A stretch of DNA of 62,342 nt from Hyphomicrobiaceae bacterium. Lineage in GTDB: Bacteria; Pseudomonadota; Alphaproteobacteria; Rhizobiales; Hyphomicrobiaceae. The DNA is taken from the NCBI GenBank assembly GCA_024281145.1, contig JAMXLN010000173.1, forward strand, positions 1 through 62,342, given 5' to 3'. This document shows positions 41,449-50,123 of the stretch, piece by piece (the first letter of the stretch is position 1; every line of letters begins with the position of its first letter). The translations under genes and the position numbers were made by a program. A model generated the notes under the pieces. It saw only the letters and a program-made list of their open reading frames with translations, was not told where the DNA came from and ran no database searches.

Positions 41449-43947
41449 TTAGGTTCGATCTCCGGCCGGTTCGGGCGCTCCTAAATAGGCCTGCACCACG
41501 GCCGCATTGGCCCGCAGGTGTGCGGCCCTACCTTGCTGGCGAATGGAGCCCGACTGCAGCACATAGGCGCGATCGGCGACGGAGAGCGCCAAGGTAGCCA
41601 TTTGGTCAACGAGTAGGATCGTGGCTCCCTCATCGCGCAAGTTGGAAAGAAGATCGTAGAGGTTCTCGACCAGCATGGGCGCCAAGCCAAGCGAGGGCTC
41701 GTCGAGCATGAGGACTTCGGGTTGGGCGATGAGGCCACGGGCGATTGCGAGCATCTGCTGTTCGCCTCCAGAGAGTAGGCCAGCCCGTTGACGGCGACGC
41801 ACCTTGAGCGGCGGAAACCTGTCGAGCAGCCGTTCGCATCTGACGTCTGCGTCCGCCATAGACCGCCGATAGGCCCCAAGGCGAATGTTGTCGATCACGC
41901 TGAGCTCTGGAAACACCTGCCGGCCCTCGGGCACCAGCACGAGCCCCTCCGCCACGATGCGGCTCGTCGACAACACCTCGATGTGCCGGCGGTGGAGGAG
42001 CACGCTGCCGCCGATCGGCCTATTGAGGCCGACCAAGGCCGACATCAGCGTTGACTTGCCGGCGCCATTGGCACCCAATACCGCGACCAGCTCTCCTTTC
42101 TCGATCTCAATGTCGATGCCGCGGATCACGTCCGGCCCACCGTAACCGGCGCTCAGCTGTTTCGTTGCGAGTACAGTGGTGCCTGTGGACCGCGGCGTTT
42201 TGCGATCGCGGGTGATGTTCAGTTGCGCACCCAAGTAGGCCTCAAGCACGACGGGATCGCGTTGAATCTTGGTCGGTGGCCCTTCGGCGATCTTTTTCCC
42301 TGCGTCAAGCACAACGACGTGGTCGGAGACGGCCATGACGAGCTTCATGTCGTGTTCGACGAGAAGCACCGCGACGCCGGCGGCGGCGATCCTTTGCAGC
42401 AACTTCCCCAATTTGTGCGTGTCGCCGGGATCCAAACCTGCGGCCGGTTCGTCCAATGCGAGGACCTTCGGCGCGATGGCGAGCGCGCGCGCAATCTCGA
42501 CCAGCCGCCTGTCGACATGGGCCAGAGCCGCCGCCGCGCGGTCTAGGGGGCCAACATAGCCGACGAAAGCCAACAAGCTCTGGGCGATGGCAGTTTGCTC
42601 GGGCTCACGGTCAGGGGTCAGCAGGTCGCGGAAACTCAGCCGCCCACGCCGCAAGGCGACGAGGACATTGTCGATCACGCTCAGTTCGCCAAACAGCTGG
42701 GAAGTCTGGTATGTGCGCGCAATGCACGCGCGGGCGACCGCGTCCGAGGATAGTCCCGCGAGCTCACGTCCTGCTAGGCGGATCGAGCCCTCGTCCGGGT
42801 GATAAAATCCGCAGACGAGGTTGAGGACCGTGCTCTTGCCGGCGCCATTAGGGCCGATGATGCTGGTGATGCGGGACGGCTCGGCGGCGACTGTCAGGTT
42901 GGCGACGGCCTTCACACCGCCGAACGCAACCGAGACACCTTTCACGACCAACGACGCCCGATCCCCCGCTGCGGAAAGCATGGCGGTTACGTCGCGGCTG
43001 GCCTTGGGGTAGCGGTCTTTGACACCCACCCTCGAGAGGCGGGCAACCATTCCGACCAAGCCGCCGGGTGCCAGCCGCAATACCACCAGCAGGAGTAGGC
43101 CGACAAATAGCAGGCGATACTGGGCGAGCCAGGACAGAAGCTCCGGCAGGAGCACGACGATGATGGCACCGACGAGCGGACCAAGGACACGGTCGGCGCC
43201 GCCGATCATTACGACGAGCAGGAAGAGAATTGATTGGAAGAATGGAAAAGACTCCGGGCTGATGAAGTCGCTCATGGCGGCGAACATTCCGCCGGCGACC
43301 CCTGTCACGGCCGCGGAAATCGCAAATGCAACGGTACGGATCACGGTCGGGTCGAGACCGATTGACTGGCTTGCCACCTCGCAATCCCGTACGGCCCGCA
43401 TGGCGGTGCCCCACGGGCCAGCCTCGAGACGCGCAAAGAGCCAAACCGTGAGCGCGGTCAGGATGACCACCAAAAAGGCGATCTGGCGCTCGGCGAACTT
43501 GTAGCCAACGACGCTGGGGGTTGGGATGCCGATCAGCCCGTTCCAGCCTCCCGTAAGACCACTCCACTCGACCGCGCCCTGCTCGACGATGAAGCCGAAG
43601 GCGATTGTCACCATGGCTAGATAGGGGCCACGCACACGCAGAGCCGGAACCGCGAGCAGGGCACCGGCCGCGCCCGCAGCCGCTCCACCGAGCGGCCATG
43701 CAACCCAGAAGACGATCGAAGTTTTGGTTGTCAGGATGGCGACCACATAGGCGCCGATGGCATAGAATGCCACGTGGCCGAGCGAGATTTGGCCCGAAAG
43801 ACCCAGCAGCACATTAAGGCCCACCCCAACGACTGCGGTGAGGCCTACCAGGGCCAGCAGGTAGAGTTGATAATTGTCGGCGCGCCAGATGAAGACACCG
43901 AGCGCTGTTAGCGCCAGCCCAGCGACAACGGCTCGCGTCGCACTCAT
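41449..43947 (-). CDS. Fused Liv-type ABC transporter: permease (LivM) + ATPase (LivG) + ATPase (LivF) in one protein
   Basis: An 832-residue protein. Residues ~1-310 form the LivM permease with about eight helices (LLGLSGQISLGHVAFYAIGA, VRGPYLAMVTIAFGFIVEQG). Residues ~332-575 are a LivG-type ATPase: Walker A GPNGAGKS at 365-372, a variant signature LAHVDRRLVEIARAL, Walker B VLALDEPAAGL, H-loop LLVEHDM. Residues ~595-820 are a LivF-type ATPase: Walker A GANGAGKS, LSGGEQQMLAIARGL, VLMLDEPSLGLAP. The LivF half has VDQ in place of the usual H-loop VEQ/VEH. LivM-LivG fusions are well known, but a three-part fusion is less common. Overlap with the LivH gene is 4 bp (ATGA). The cytosine-deaminase-like gene follows. 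Confidence 0.93.
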   Translation of the reverse strand: MSATRAVVAGLALTALGVFIWRADNYQLYLLALVGLTAVVGVGLNVLLGLSGQISLGHVAFYAIGAYVVAILTTKTSIVFWVAWPLGGAAAGAAGALLAVPALRVRGPYLAMVTIAFGFIVEQGAVEWSGLTGGWNGLIGIPTPSVVGYKFAERQIAFLVVILTALTVWLFARLEAGPWGTAMRAVRDCEVASQSIGLDPTVIRTVAFAISAAVTGVAGGMFAAMSDFISPESFPFFQSILFLLVVMIGGADRVLGPLVGAIIVVLLPELLSWLAQYRLLFVGLLLLVVLRLAPGGLVGMVARLSRVGVKDRYPKASRDVTAMLSAAGDRASLVVKGVSVAFGGVKAVANLTVAAEPSRITSIIGPNGAGKSTVLNLVCGFYHPDEGSIRLAGRELAGLSSDAVARACIARTYQTSQLFGELSVIDNVLVALRRGRLSFRDLLTPDREPEQTAIAQSLLAFVGYVGPLDRAAAALAHVDRRLVEIARALAIAPKVLALDEPAAGLDPGDTHKLGKLLQRIAAAGVAVLLVEHDMKLVMAVSDHVVVLDAGKKIAEGPPTKIQRDPVVLEAYLGAQLNITRDRKTPRSTGTTVLATKQLSAGYGGPDVIRGIDIEIEKGELVAVLGANGAGKSTLMSALVGLNRPIGGSVLLHRRHIEVLSTSRIVAEGLVLVPEGRQVFPELSVIDNIRLGAYRRSMADADVRCERLLDRFPPLKVRRRQRAGLLSGGEQQMLAIARGLIAQPEVLMLDEPSLGLAPMLVENLYDLLSNLRDEGATILLVDQMATLALSVADRAYVLQSGSIRQQGRAAHLRANAAVVQAYLGAPEPAGDRT

Positions 43948-44816
43948 ACTTTACGGACCCCTGCACGGCCAAACAGACCGTTCGGCATCACGGTCAGAGA
44001 TGCGATGACGAGCGAGAAGCTTACGATCTGCGTATAGGTCGACCCGAGGCAAGCCGTCACGAGCGCCTCCGCGACCCCGTAGATGAGGCCGGCCAGCACC
44101 ACGCCCCAAGCACTGCCGATGCCGCCGAGGATGGCGACTGCGAAGGCCTTGATGCCGAACAGCGTGCCCATCGTCGAGGATACGGTGAAGAGGGGGGCGA
44201 CCAGGATGCCTGCGACGCCCGCCAGCATGCCGGAAAGGGCATACGCAAGCGTGGTGATGCGTTCTACGTCGATGCCCATCAGCCGTGCTGCGCCGGCGTT
44301 CTGCACGACCGCCAGCAGTGCCTTGCCTTGTCGCGTATGTTGAAAAAAGGCGTGAAGGCTGAGGGCGAGACCAAGCCCGACGAGTGGGATCAGGAGCTGG
44401 AGGTACTGGGTTTTCAACCCGCCGATGATGACAAAGTGGCTGGTGAGATAGTTGGGGGGCATGCCGCGCGGATCGCGGCCGAAAGTAAATAGAGCGACAT
44501 TCTCCAGGGCGATGCCGAGAGCAACTGTCGCCATCAGCCACGAATTCGACCCGCGTCGCACAAACGGGCGCACGGCGACGCGTTCGACGAGGATACTCCA
44601 GAGTGCGCAAGCGACGAGCGCGACGGGAACGGCGGACATGAGCGGCCAACCCGCCGTTACCGATAGTGTAAAAGAGAGGACGGCACCCATCATCATGGTG
44701 CCGCCCTGGGCAAAGTTGACCGTGTTCGACACGGCGTATGTTACATGGAAGCCAAGGGCCAAGAGGCCGTACATGCTGCCGAGACCAAGGCCCGTGATCA
44801 CTGCCGAGGTGAGCAT
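43944..44816 (-). CDS. livH: Branched-chain amino acid-type ABC transporter permease (LivH)
   Basis: A 290-residue membrane protein with about eight hydrophobic helices and LivH signatures: GLGLGSMYGLLALGFHVTYA at the N-terminus, NFAQGGTMMMGA, RLMGIDVERITTLAYALSGM (EAA-like cytoplasmic loop) and FGIKAFAVAILGGIGSAWGV. It pairs with the LivM part of the fused protein to form the channel. Its TGA overlaps the ATG of the fusion gene by 4 bp. Upstream lies the receptor gene, separated by a 106-bp gap with a hairpin (44871-44903). The substrate of the system is unknown and probably an amide or nitrogen heterocycle, given the amidohydrolase in the operon (inference). Confidence 0.93.
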   Translation of the reverse strand: MLTSAVITGLGLGSMYGLLALGFHVTYAVSNTVNFAQGGTMMMGAVLSFTLSVTAGWPLMSAVPVALVACALWSILVERVAVRPFVRRGSNSWLMATVALGIALENVALFTFGRDPRGMPPNYLTSHFVIIGGLKTQYLQLLIPLVGLGLALSLHAFFQHTRQGKALLAVVQNAGAARLMGIDVERITTLAYALSGMLAGVAGILVAPLFTVSSTMGTLFGIKAFAVAILGGIGSAWGVVLAGLIYGVAEALVTACLGSTYTQIVSFSLVIASLTVMPNGLFGRAGVRKV

Positions 44817-44870
44817 GGAAGGACCAGGGCGGTTCGATGCCTAGCCAGTCTTGCCAGATCCTCGCGTTGG

Positions 44871-44903
44871 CTCGGCCGCGAGACGGCGCGCCAAGCGGCC
44901 AAG
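44871..44903 (-). terminator. Hairpin between receptor gene and permease genes
   Basis: ctcggccgc (44871-44879) and gcggccaag (44895-44903) can pair over 8 of 9 positions with a 15-base loop. No T-run follows, so it is not a full terminator. Hairpins at this place in ABC operons often stabilise the receptor mRNA and reduce read-through, which would fit the need for excess receptor (inference). Confidence 0.35.
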
Positions 44904-44922
44904 GACCTGGCAGTGGTCCACG

Positions 44923-46125
44923 TCATTGCGTGGGCACGATCTTCTCGCCGTCGTAGCGAACCATGATGTAGTCACCCGGGCCCAAGGCATCGTGCTCAGT
45001 CTTGGAGAACGGGTGATCGTAGGTCTTGATGAGTCCTTCATATTTGCCGCTCAAGTTTTCCAGCGCCTCGCGTATCTTGTCTCCGTCCGTTGCACCCGCC
45101 TGGGTGATCGCCTTGGCCAGAAGATGCATGGCATCGTACGCGTTGGCAGTGCCCACAGGTGAGAAGATATCCTCGGGGCCTTTTATCTGTGGGTATTTCT
45201 TCTTGAGCGCGGCCAAAACGCGCTCGCCAATGGTGCCCTGCTTGCCAAAGAAACTGTAGGTCTGAACGAAATGCGCATCGCCAGCGGTTGGTCCGGCGAG
45301 CTCAGGGAAACGGCCGCCCGAGATGCCCCAATGCGACACGATCGGAACCGTCCAGCCCATGCGTTCGCGTGATTTCATCAGCTGTGCGCCGGGAGCGGCG
45401 TTGCCAACGATGATCACGGTGTCAGCGCCCTTCTCCTTGAGCCGGGTCAGCTGCGCCGTCATGTCCACGTCGGCATTTTCGAACTTTTCGACACCAACGA
45501 TGTGCAGTGCGGCATTGCTTTTGGCAGCTTCTAGAAGACCGGTCTCGTTGGAGGCACCCCAGGGGTTGTTGACCAACAACAGCCCGGGTTTTATCGAACC
45601 GAACTTTTTGTTGGCGTAGTCCAGAAGCTTAACGTCCACGAGAACATCGACGGCCGAAACGCGAAAGACGAAATTGGGCTCGGCGCCGTTGCGGGTGATG
45701 CCAGTACCGGCCGCCCACACCCCCATGTAGGGTACCTTCTCCTTGTTGACGACGGGCACGGTGGCCAACGCCACTGGCGAGTCGATACCGCCGAACAGGG
45801 CGACCACCTTCTCCTTGGAGATCAGCTCGCGTGCGGCCACGACGCCCTTGGGTGGAACGGATTCATCATCACGCTGTAGCAATTCGATCTTGCGGCCACC
45901 CAGGACACCGCCGCCGGCGTTGATCTCTTCAATGGCGAGGGACAAGCCGCGCGTGATTGCCTCACCCGACTGGGCAGATCCGCCGGACAGCGCAGCCACG
46001 TGGCCGATCTTGATAGGCTCTTGCGCTGACAGCGAGCTGGGAGCTGCTAGCGCGGCAAGTGCAATACTCGCCGTCGCCCATGCGACAAGGGTGAACCTGC
46101 ACCGTCCCGAACACACATTTTTCAT
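44923..46125 (-). CDS. livK: Periplasmic ABC receptor, Leu/Ile/Val-binding (LivK) family
   Basis: A 400-residue receptor with a signal peptide (WATASIALAALAAPSSLSAQ). The mature part shows the type I fold: PIKIGHVAALSGGSAQSGEA, LSLAIEEINAGGGVLGGRKI, VVALFGGIDSPVALATVPVV, then GVEKFENADVDMTAQLTRLK and ADTVIIVGNAAPG. It is the first gene of the transporter/amidohydrolase operon. The ATG at 46125 follows GGGGGTGCCA; a TTG four codons earlier is possible. The ligand is unknown. Confidence 0.93.
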   Translation of the reverse strand: MKNVCSGRCRFTLVAWATASIALAALAAPSSLSAQEPIKIGHVAALSGGSAQSGEAITRGLSLAIEEINAGGGVLGGRKIELLQRDDESVPPKGVVAARELISKEKVVALFGGIDSPVALATVPVVNKEKVPYMGVWAAGTGITRNGAEPNFVFRVSAVDVLVDVKLLDYANKKFGSIKPGLLLVNNPWGASNETGLLEAAKSNAALHIVGVEKFENADVDMTAQLTRLKEKGADTVIIVGNAAPGAQLMKSRERMGWTVPIVSHWGISGGRFPELAGPTAGDAHFVQTYSFFGKQGTIGERVLAALKKKYPQIKGPEDIFSPVGTANAYDAMHLLAKAITQAGATDGDKIREALENLSGKYEGLIKTYDHPFSKTEHDALGPGDYIMVRYDGEKIVPTQ

Positions 46126-46443
46126 TGGCACCCCCAAGTTGTTCTCGTCCTCGAACTAGAAAATCACGATCGTGGGACCCAGATGTCCCGAACCCCTGAC
46201 CAAGGAGATCTGGGATGGCCAGCGGTCGCCAGCTTAAGGCCAAACGTGTGGAGATGCGACTGGGCGCCGTGCTCTCGGGATAGGCAGAGCGCCCTAAATC
46301 CGTGCAATTGACAATGGCCGTGATCCTGCAATGACAGGGCTGGCCGACACAAGCCGCAACGCCGGGCACGGTTGTGCGTCAGCTTCATCAGACGGCGGTG
46401 GGCCATAGTTGTGAAATGGGCCCACTAAAACGAGAGGTTGAGC
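46126..46443. other. Divergent intergenic region of 318 bp
   Basis: This lies between the starts of the LivK gene (minus) and the ATC-hydrolase-like gene (plus). No coding frame with a recognisable domain crosses it. A direct ttggca-type box near 46128 did not fit a sigma-54 promoter. It probably holds the promoters for both directions. Confidence 0.45.
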
Positions 46444-46914
46444 ATGGGTCTTCCCATCATTGAACAGGCAAAAATCCAGGCTCAGGTCCTGGTTCCGCTT
46501 GTGAAGGCTTTGCAGCGCGAATTGGGGGAGCCGCGCGCAAATGCCCTCGTGCGCAGGGCTCTCGGAGACCTCTATCGCCGTTACGGGCAGGAATTTTGGC
46601 GGACCAGGGGTGAGGGGAACGTTGGCAAGGCCATGGCGTCGGCGTTTGCAACGTTCGCGCGCGGGGACGCGCTCGATTATCAAGTGCGCGAACAATCGCA
46701 CGATGTTTGCGCAATTGACGTCACGGGATGCCGGTACGCCGAGTTCTACAAGGAACTGGGTGAGCCGGAGCTAGGGTTCTTACTGGTGTGCAGCGCGGAT
46801 TTCCTGATGGCCGAAGGCTTTGATCCAGACATCACGCTCACGCGCAGACAAACGATTATGCAAGGCGCAAGTCACTGCGATTTTCGGTACAGGCGGCAGA
46901 GTGATTTGGACTGA
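46444..46914 (+). CDS. L-2-amino-thiazoline-4-carboxylic acid hydrolase-like protein
   Basis: A 156-residue soluble protein with the ATC-hydrolase family pattern: an N-terminal helix (VLVPLVKALQRELGEPRANA), then REQSHDVCAIDVTGCRYAEF with two Cys, YKELGEPELGFLLVCSADFL and the C-terminal LTRRQTIMQGASHCDFRYR. The last motif (G-x-x-x-C-x-F) is the best preserved signature. The founding member opens the thiazoline ring of ATC to cysteine derivatives in Pseudomonas; most homologues are untested. GAGAGG precedes the ATG at 46444. It stands beside a cyclic-amide-type amidohydrolase/transporter operon in the opposite direction, so a role in the same heterocycle use is possible (inference). Confidence 0.8.
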   Translation: MGLPIIEQAKIQAQVLVPLVKALQRELGEPRANALVRRALGDLYRRYGQEFWRTRGEGNVGKAMASAFATFARGDALDYQVREQSHDVCAIDVTGCRYAEFYKELGEPELGFLLVCSADFLMAEGFDPDITLTRRQTIMQGASHCDFRYRRQSDLD

Positions 46915-47082
46915 ACGATCGCATACGCGTTCTTTCTATATTTGGTCCCCTTGCGTAGCGTCCCTCCCGATCTTGAGTTGGAGTAGCGCAACTGCCGCAG
47001 GCAACTTCGTGCTCGTCGGCGCTGGACCCAAGTGCCAGCATTCTCTGCGGGTCCGACCGCGCCAGGCAGGCGTTTATTCCCT

Positions 47083-47466
47083 TCAAGGTGTTCGAGGCTT
47101 TGATTTCCGGCGCGGCGCTGTGCCATCTCTTTGCGCCGCGACCCGACGCGCCGCCGCCAGCGCCGCTCGCGCCCAGGTGACAAGCTCATCAGGCTCGTCG
47201 AACAGCCGCTCCGGCGCACGCCAAAAGGAGAGGTCTATGGTGCAGCCCTTCTTCTTGTAGCTGAGGGGCGGAGAGGACTGGGCTTCTTTGAAGGCCGTCC
47301 GGTTGTGCTCATCAACCCGGAAGTAAAGCGCGTCGTCCGTCACCATCCCCAACATTAACCCGTCGCAGAACACGCCGGTTTTACCGAACATGCGCCGCAT
47401 TGTCACTTGGCCGAGCGGAGCAAGCTGCTCGCGCAGGAACTCGGCAAAACTGTTGCTGGCAACCAT
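47083..47466 (-). CDS. TfoX/Sxy N-terminal domain protein
   Basis: A 127-residue protein with the TfoX N-terminal domain: EQLAPLGQVTMRRMFGKTGV, FCDGLMLGMVTDDALYFRVD, then YKKKGCTIDLSFWRAPERLF. The C-terminal domain of the competence regulator TfoX/Sxy is absent and replaced by a basic tail (DGTAPRRKSKPRTP). Stand-alone N-domain proteins are common in Rhizobiales; their function is unknown and they are not evidence for competence. The gene is transcribed alone. Confidence 0.9.
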   Translation of the reverse strand: MVASNSFAEFLREQLAPLGQVTMRRMFGKTGVFCDGLMLGMVTDDALYFRVDEHNRTAFKEAQSSPPLSYKKKGCTIDLSFWRAPERLFDEPDELVTWARAALAAARRVAAQRDGTAPRRKSKPRTP

Positions 47467-47925
47467 CCAAGCTTAGTCCCGGCCTGACGATCCGAGCTAA
47501 ATAGACGCAAACGCAAGGCGGCGTGAAGAGTGCAGTAATGGAGGCTTTTTTTCGCAAAGTTTGCGCGGCCGTGCTTAAGCATCATAGGACCGCTCCTCGC
47601 GAGCAGCCGATGGGGCTGGGAGGGCAGGATGATCGCAGCGCCAAGACCAATCGCGACTTGCAGCGGTGATAAAGTCCGCAAAACGCTCGGCCCAATGCGG
47701 TCGCACTGCACTTGACGTGAAACGCTTGCTCAAGCGAACTCTATAACCGCTGCGCACGGACCGGCATTCGAGTTTGACGCTCTCAGCGTGGCGGCAGTTT
47801 GGTGCTCGAAGGACCTCCCGTCAAACTCAGCGCCGGGCGCTCATATCATGCCACGATTGATCGCTGTCTGTTGCGCTCGGGTACATCGGATCCATGGATC
47901 AGCTGGAAAACCCCCGAATGGGCAC
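47467..47925. other. Intergenic region of 459 bp
   Basis: No gene is recognised. Minus-strand frames at 47403-47711 and 47575-47757 give Arg/Ser-rich translations without domains. It contains a T-run (ggctttttttcgc near 47545) that is not preceded by a clear hairpin on the plus strand. Confidence 0.4.
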
Positions 47926-48273
47926 TCAGTAATAGTAATACCCGTTCCGGCAGGCGTAATACCTACGCCACCAGTAGGGGCTACCCGTGTAAAGGGCGCG
48001 GCGCTTTAGCCAATAGCAACCCTCGCCGTAGCCATAGGGGTAGAGCCCCACGACGCCAAAGCGTCGATGATGCCGAAACCGGCCGACAAAGACGTGATGC
48101 GGACGGAAGAATGGCCGGGCGCTTGAAAAACGGGGCGCCCATCCGACCCCTCCCATACTGTGGCCATGCCCTCCGTGTCCGCCATGTCCTCGCGCCAATG
48201 CGGGCTGTGCCGCACTTGCAAGGGCCAGCATGGCAAGGGCGGCCACGCTGGGGGCGAGAAGCTTGCAGTTCAT
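47926..48273 (-). CDS. Small secreted Gly/His/Tyr-rich protein
   Basis: A 115-residue exported protein. The signal LLAPSVAALAMLALASAAQP ends at ALA. The mature part starts with a Gly/His repeat (RGHGGHGGHGHSMGG), continues with Arg/Phe/His-rich segments (FFRPHHVFVGRFRHHRRFGV) and ends in aromatic residues (SPYWWRRYYACRNGYYYY). Two Cys (EGCYW, YACRN) could pair. Similar small proteins are common in Bradyrhizobium-like genomes without known function; the His-rich start could bind metal (inference). AAGGAGAAGGACC before the ATG at 48273 makes the start firm. Confidence 0.75.
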   Translation of the reverse strand: MNCKLLAPSVAALAMLALASAAQPALARGHGGHGGHGHSMGGVGWAPRFSSARPFFRPHHVFVGRFRHHRRFGVVGLYPYGYGEGCYWLKRRALYTGSPYWWRRYYACRNGYYYY

Positions 48274-48464
48274 GGTCCTTCTCCTTTGCCGTTGCTGCCA
48301 TTTCCGCGGCGGGTGCGGTCCACTCATTTGGCCACAAGATTTGTTCAGTAATTTGTCAAGGGCCTCATACGTAGTCGTCGCACAGCGCGTCGCGGTTCAA
48401 AGGCAGGAGGACTTTTCTGCTGTGAGTAGATGCCCATGATCGAGCCCGCGCGCGCGTCATGCGA

Positions 48465-50111
48465 TCATGGGTGCGTCCAGTCACTGCGCTTGGCTGACAG
48501 TTGGTTTGCCAGCAGTTTCAGCGAGCTATAGGCATTGACGCGACCGGCGCCGAAATCGTCGTCCCGCCCGACCGGTCCAAGGTCCTCGGCACCGGTGGCG
48601 AGAAGCTCGAGAATGGATTTAGAATCAAGACTTGGGTCACGCTCCAGCAAGAGAGCCGCAATGGCACTGACGTAGGCCGCCGCGAACGAAGTCCCCGACA
48701 CGTACGCGTAGCCGCCGCGCTCGACGGGCGCCAGAATATCCACACCCGGAGCGGCAAGAGCGATATAGCTGCCACGGTTGGCGTACTGATAGGGCTGGTC
48801 CTTCTCGTCCACCGCAGTGACGGCAATGACGTCGGGATAAGCGGCTGGGTAGACTGGCGGCGCCGTCGGGCCGCCATTGCCGGCTGCGGCAACGATGGTC
48901 ACGCCCTTCCCGTTGGCCGCGCTGAGGACTTGCTGCAGCGCCGGATCATGCGCCCCGATGAAACTCATATTGAGAACTCTGGCGCCGTTTCTCACCGCCC
49001 AATCCACCGCCGATATCAGAATATGGGTTGTTGTTGTCGGGCCATCGACCTCCCCGCTCGTGCGAAAGGCTCGCACGGCCAGAATCTCCGCCCCAGGTGC
49101 CGCACCTTCAACCAAGCCGTGCGCACGGATTATTCCGGCCACTGCCGTGCCGTGGTAGTCCGCAGCTGCGTCGGGTCGCCCGGCCGCATTGAACGAGCGC
49201 GCCACGGCACCCCGCAAGTCGGGATGCCGGGCATCGACCGCGGAGTCAATGACCGCGATTGCAACGTTGCGACCAACGGCCAGCTGGTGAGCGTCGGGCA
49301 AGTCCAGCTTGCGCACTGCGTATTGAGGGATTGATGGTTGGAGGCTTCTGTTATCACCTGGCTCTCTGGAGAGGCGATCCGCCTTCGCTAGCTCCAGGGA
49401 AATTGGCGCATCGCCGGCACCGCGCACATAGCGTTGGTTTTGCTGCGCAGAACGAACGCGCCTATCGCGCTGCAATGCGGCAAGCACCACTTCTTGCGCG
49501 TCCCCCTGGCGAACCCGCATGAGCTCGGCACGTGCTCCAAGCAACGAGAGCCGCTCGCTGCGGACGCGCTCCAGTCCGTAGGTGCGAGCGAGTTGCGTGG
49601 CGAGCGATTGGGGTTGATCCTGGTCGATAAGGATCAGGACCTGCCGGGGAACTGGGCCCGGGAGGTGCTGCTCCGGATCGGTGCGTTGCACGCGGTGAGC
49701 AAAAGAAGATTGCAGCACGGTGCCACGCGCCGGGGAGATGGCCACAGGATGTCGCTCGCGTCGGGCATGTTTAGCGTACGTCTGGCCCCTTAGCGGTTGG
49801 CCCCTTGCGCCTCGCTGACCAAGGTGCGGCTTGGGCCGGCCGGGTTCGTGCCATGGCCGCCTCCTGCTCCGCGTGTGGGCGATTTGGGGGGGCATGGAAA
49901 AGCGCACGCCATGGCTTACGACCGCATGGCTTACGACCGCATGGCTTGCGGCGGCATGGCTTGCGGCGCCGTTACGACCAGTCGCTGAGGTGCTGACACC
50001 GGGCAGGAGCAGGACGCAGGCTAACAGCCCGGAAATGCCGGCTGACGACGCACGGATGATATGCCTGTGGGCCCTCTCAAGGGAGGACTGCGCTGTTTTG
50101 ACTGGGGACAT
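48465..50111 (-). CDS. S8-family (subtilisin-like) serine peptidase, exported
   Basis: A 548-residue secreted subtilase. Numbered from the ATG at 50111, an N-terminal hydrophobic export segment is followed by a His/Ala/Val-rich repeat (49910-49969) and a basic linker. A propeptide-like domain lies at ~157-227 (RQVLILIDQDQPQSLATQLA). The catalytic domain has Asp289 (IAVIDSAVDARHPDL), His320 (DYHGTAVAGII), oxyanion Asn412 (AAAGNGGPTAP) and Ser475 (SGTSFAAAYVSAIAALL), so all triad residues are present. It is the third gene behind an ECF sigma factor and its anti-sigma factor; the gap to the latter is 12 bp. A TTG two codons upstream is an alternative start. Substrate unknown; a role in the sigma pathway is discussed in the findings. 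Confidence 0.92.
   Translation of the reverse strand: MSPVKTAQSSLERAHRHIIRASSAGISGLLACVLLLPGVSTSATGRNGAASHAAASHAVVSHAVVSHGVRFSMPPQIAHTRSRRRPWHEPGRPKPHLGQRGARGQPLRGQTYAKHARRERHPVAISPARGTVLQSSFAHRVQRTDPEQHLPGPVPRQVLILIDQDQPQSLATQLARTYGLERVRSERLSLLGARAELMRVRQGDAQEVVLAALQRDRRVRSAQQNQRYVRGAGDAPISLELAKADRLSREPGDNRSLQPSIPQYAVRKLDLPDAHQLAVGRNVAIAVIDSAVDARHPDLRGAVARSFNAAGRPDAAADYHGTAVAGIIRAHGLVEGAAPGAEILAVRAFRTSGEVDGPTTTTHILISAVDWAVRNGARVLNMSFIGAHDPALQQVLSAANGKGVTIVAAAGNGGPTAPPVYPAAYPDVIAVTAVDEKDQPYQYANRGSYIALAAPGVDILAPVERGGYAYVSGTSFAAAYVSAIAALLLERDPSLDSKSILELLATGAEDLGPVGRDDDFGAGRVNAYSSLKLLANQLSAKRSDWTHP
49910..49969. repeat. Four tandem 15-bp units inside the subtilase gene
   Basis: catggcttacgaccg occurs twice exactly (49910-49924, 49925-49939), followed by two related units, catggcttgcggcgg (49940-49954) and catggcttgcggcgc (49955-49969). 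On the minus strand they encode AASHA and VVSHA pentapeptides just after the export signal. The length is a multiple of three, so the copy number can change without a frameshift. Confidence 0.9.
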
Positions 50112-50123
50112 GCGCAACCAGCA

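Noticed and set aside
47083-47466. TfoX-domain protein as evidence of natural competence
   Set aside because: Only the N-terminal domain is present and no com genes lie nearby; such proteins are widespread without competence.
49910-49969. Short direct repeats considered as a CRISPR array
   Set aside because: The 15-bp units are contiguous with no spacers and are coding; no cas genes are present.
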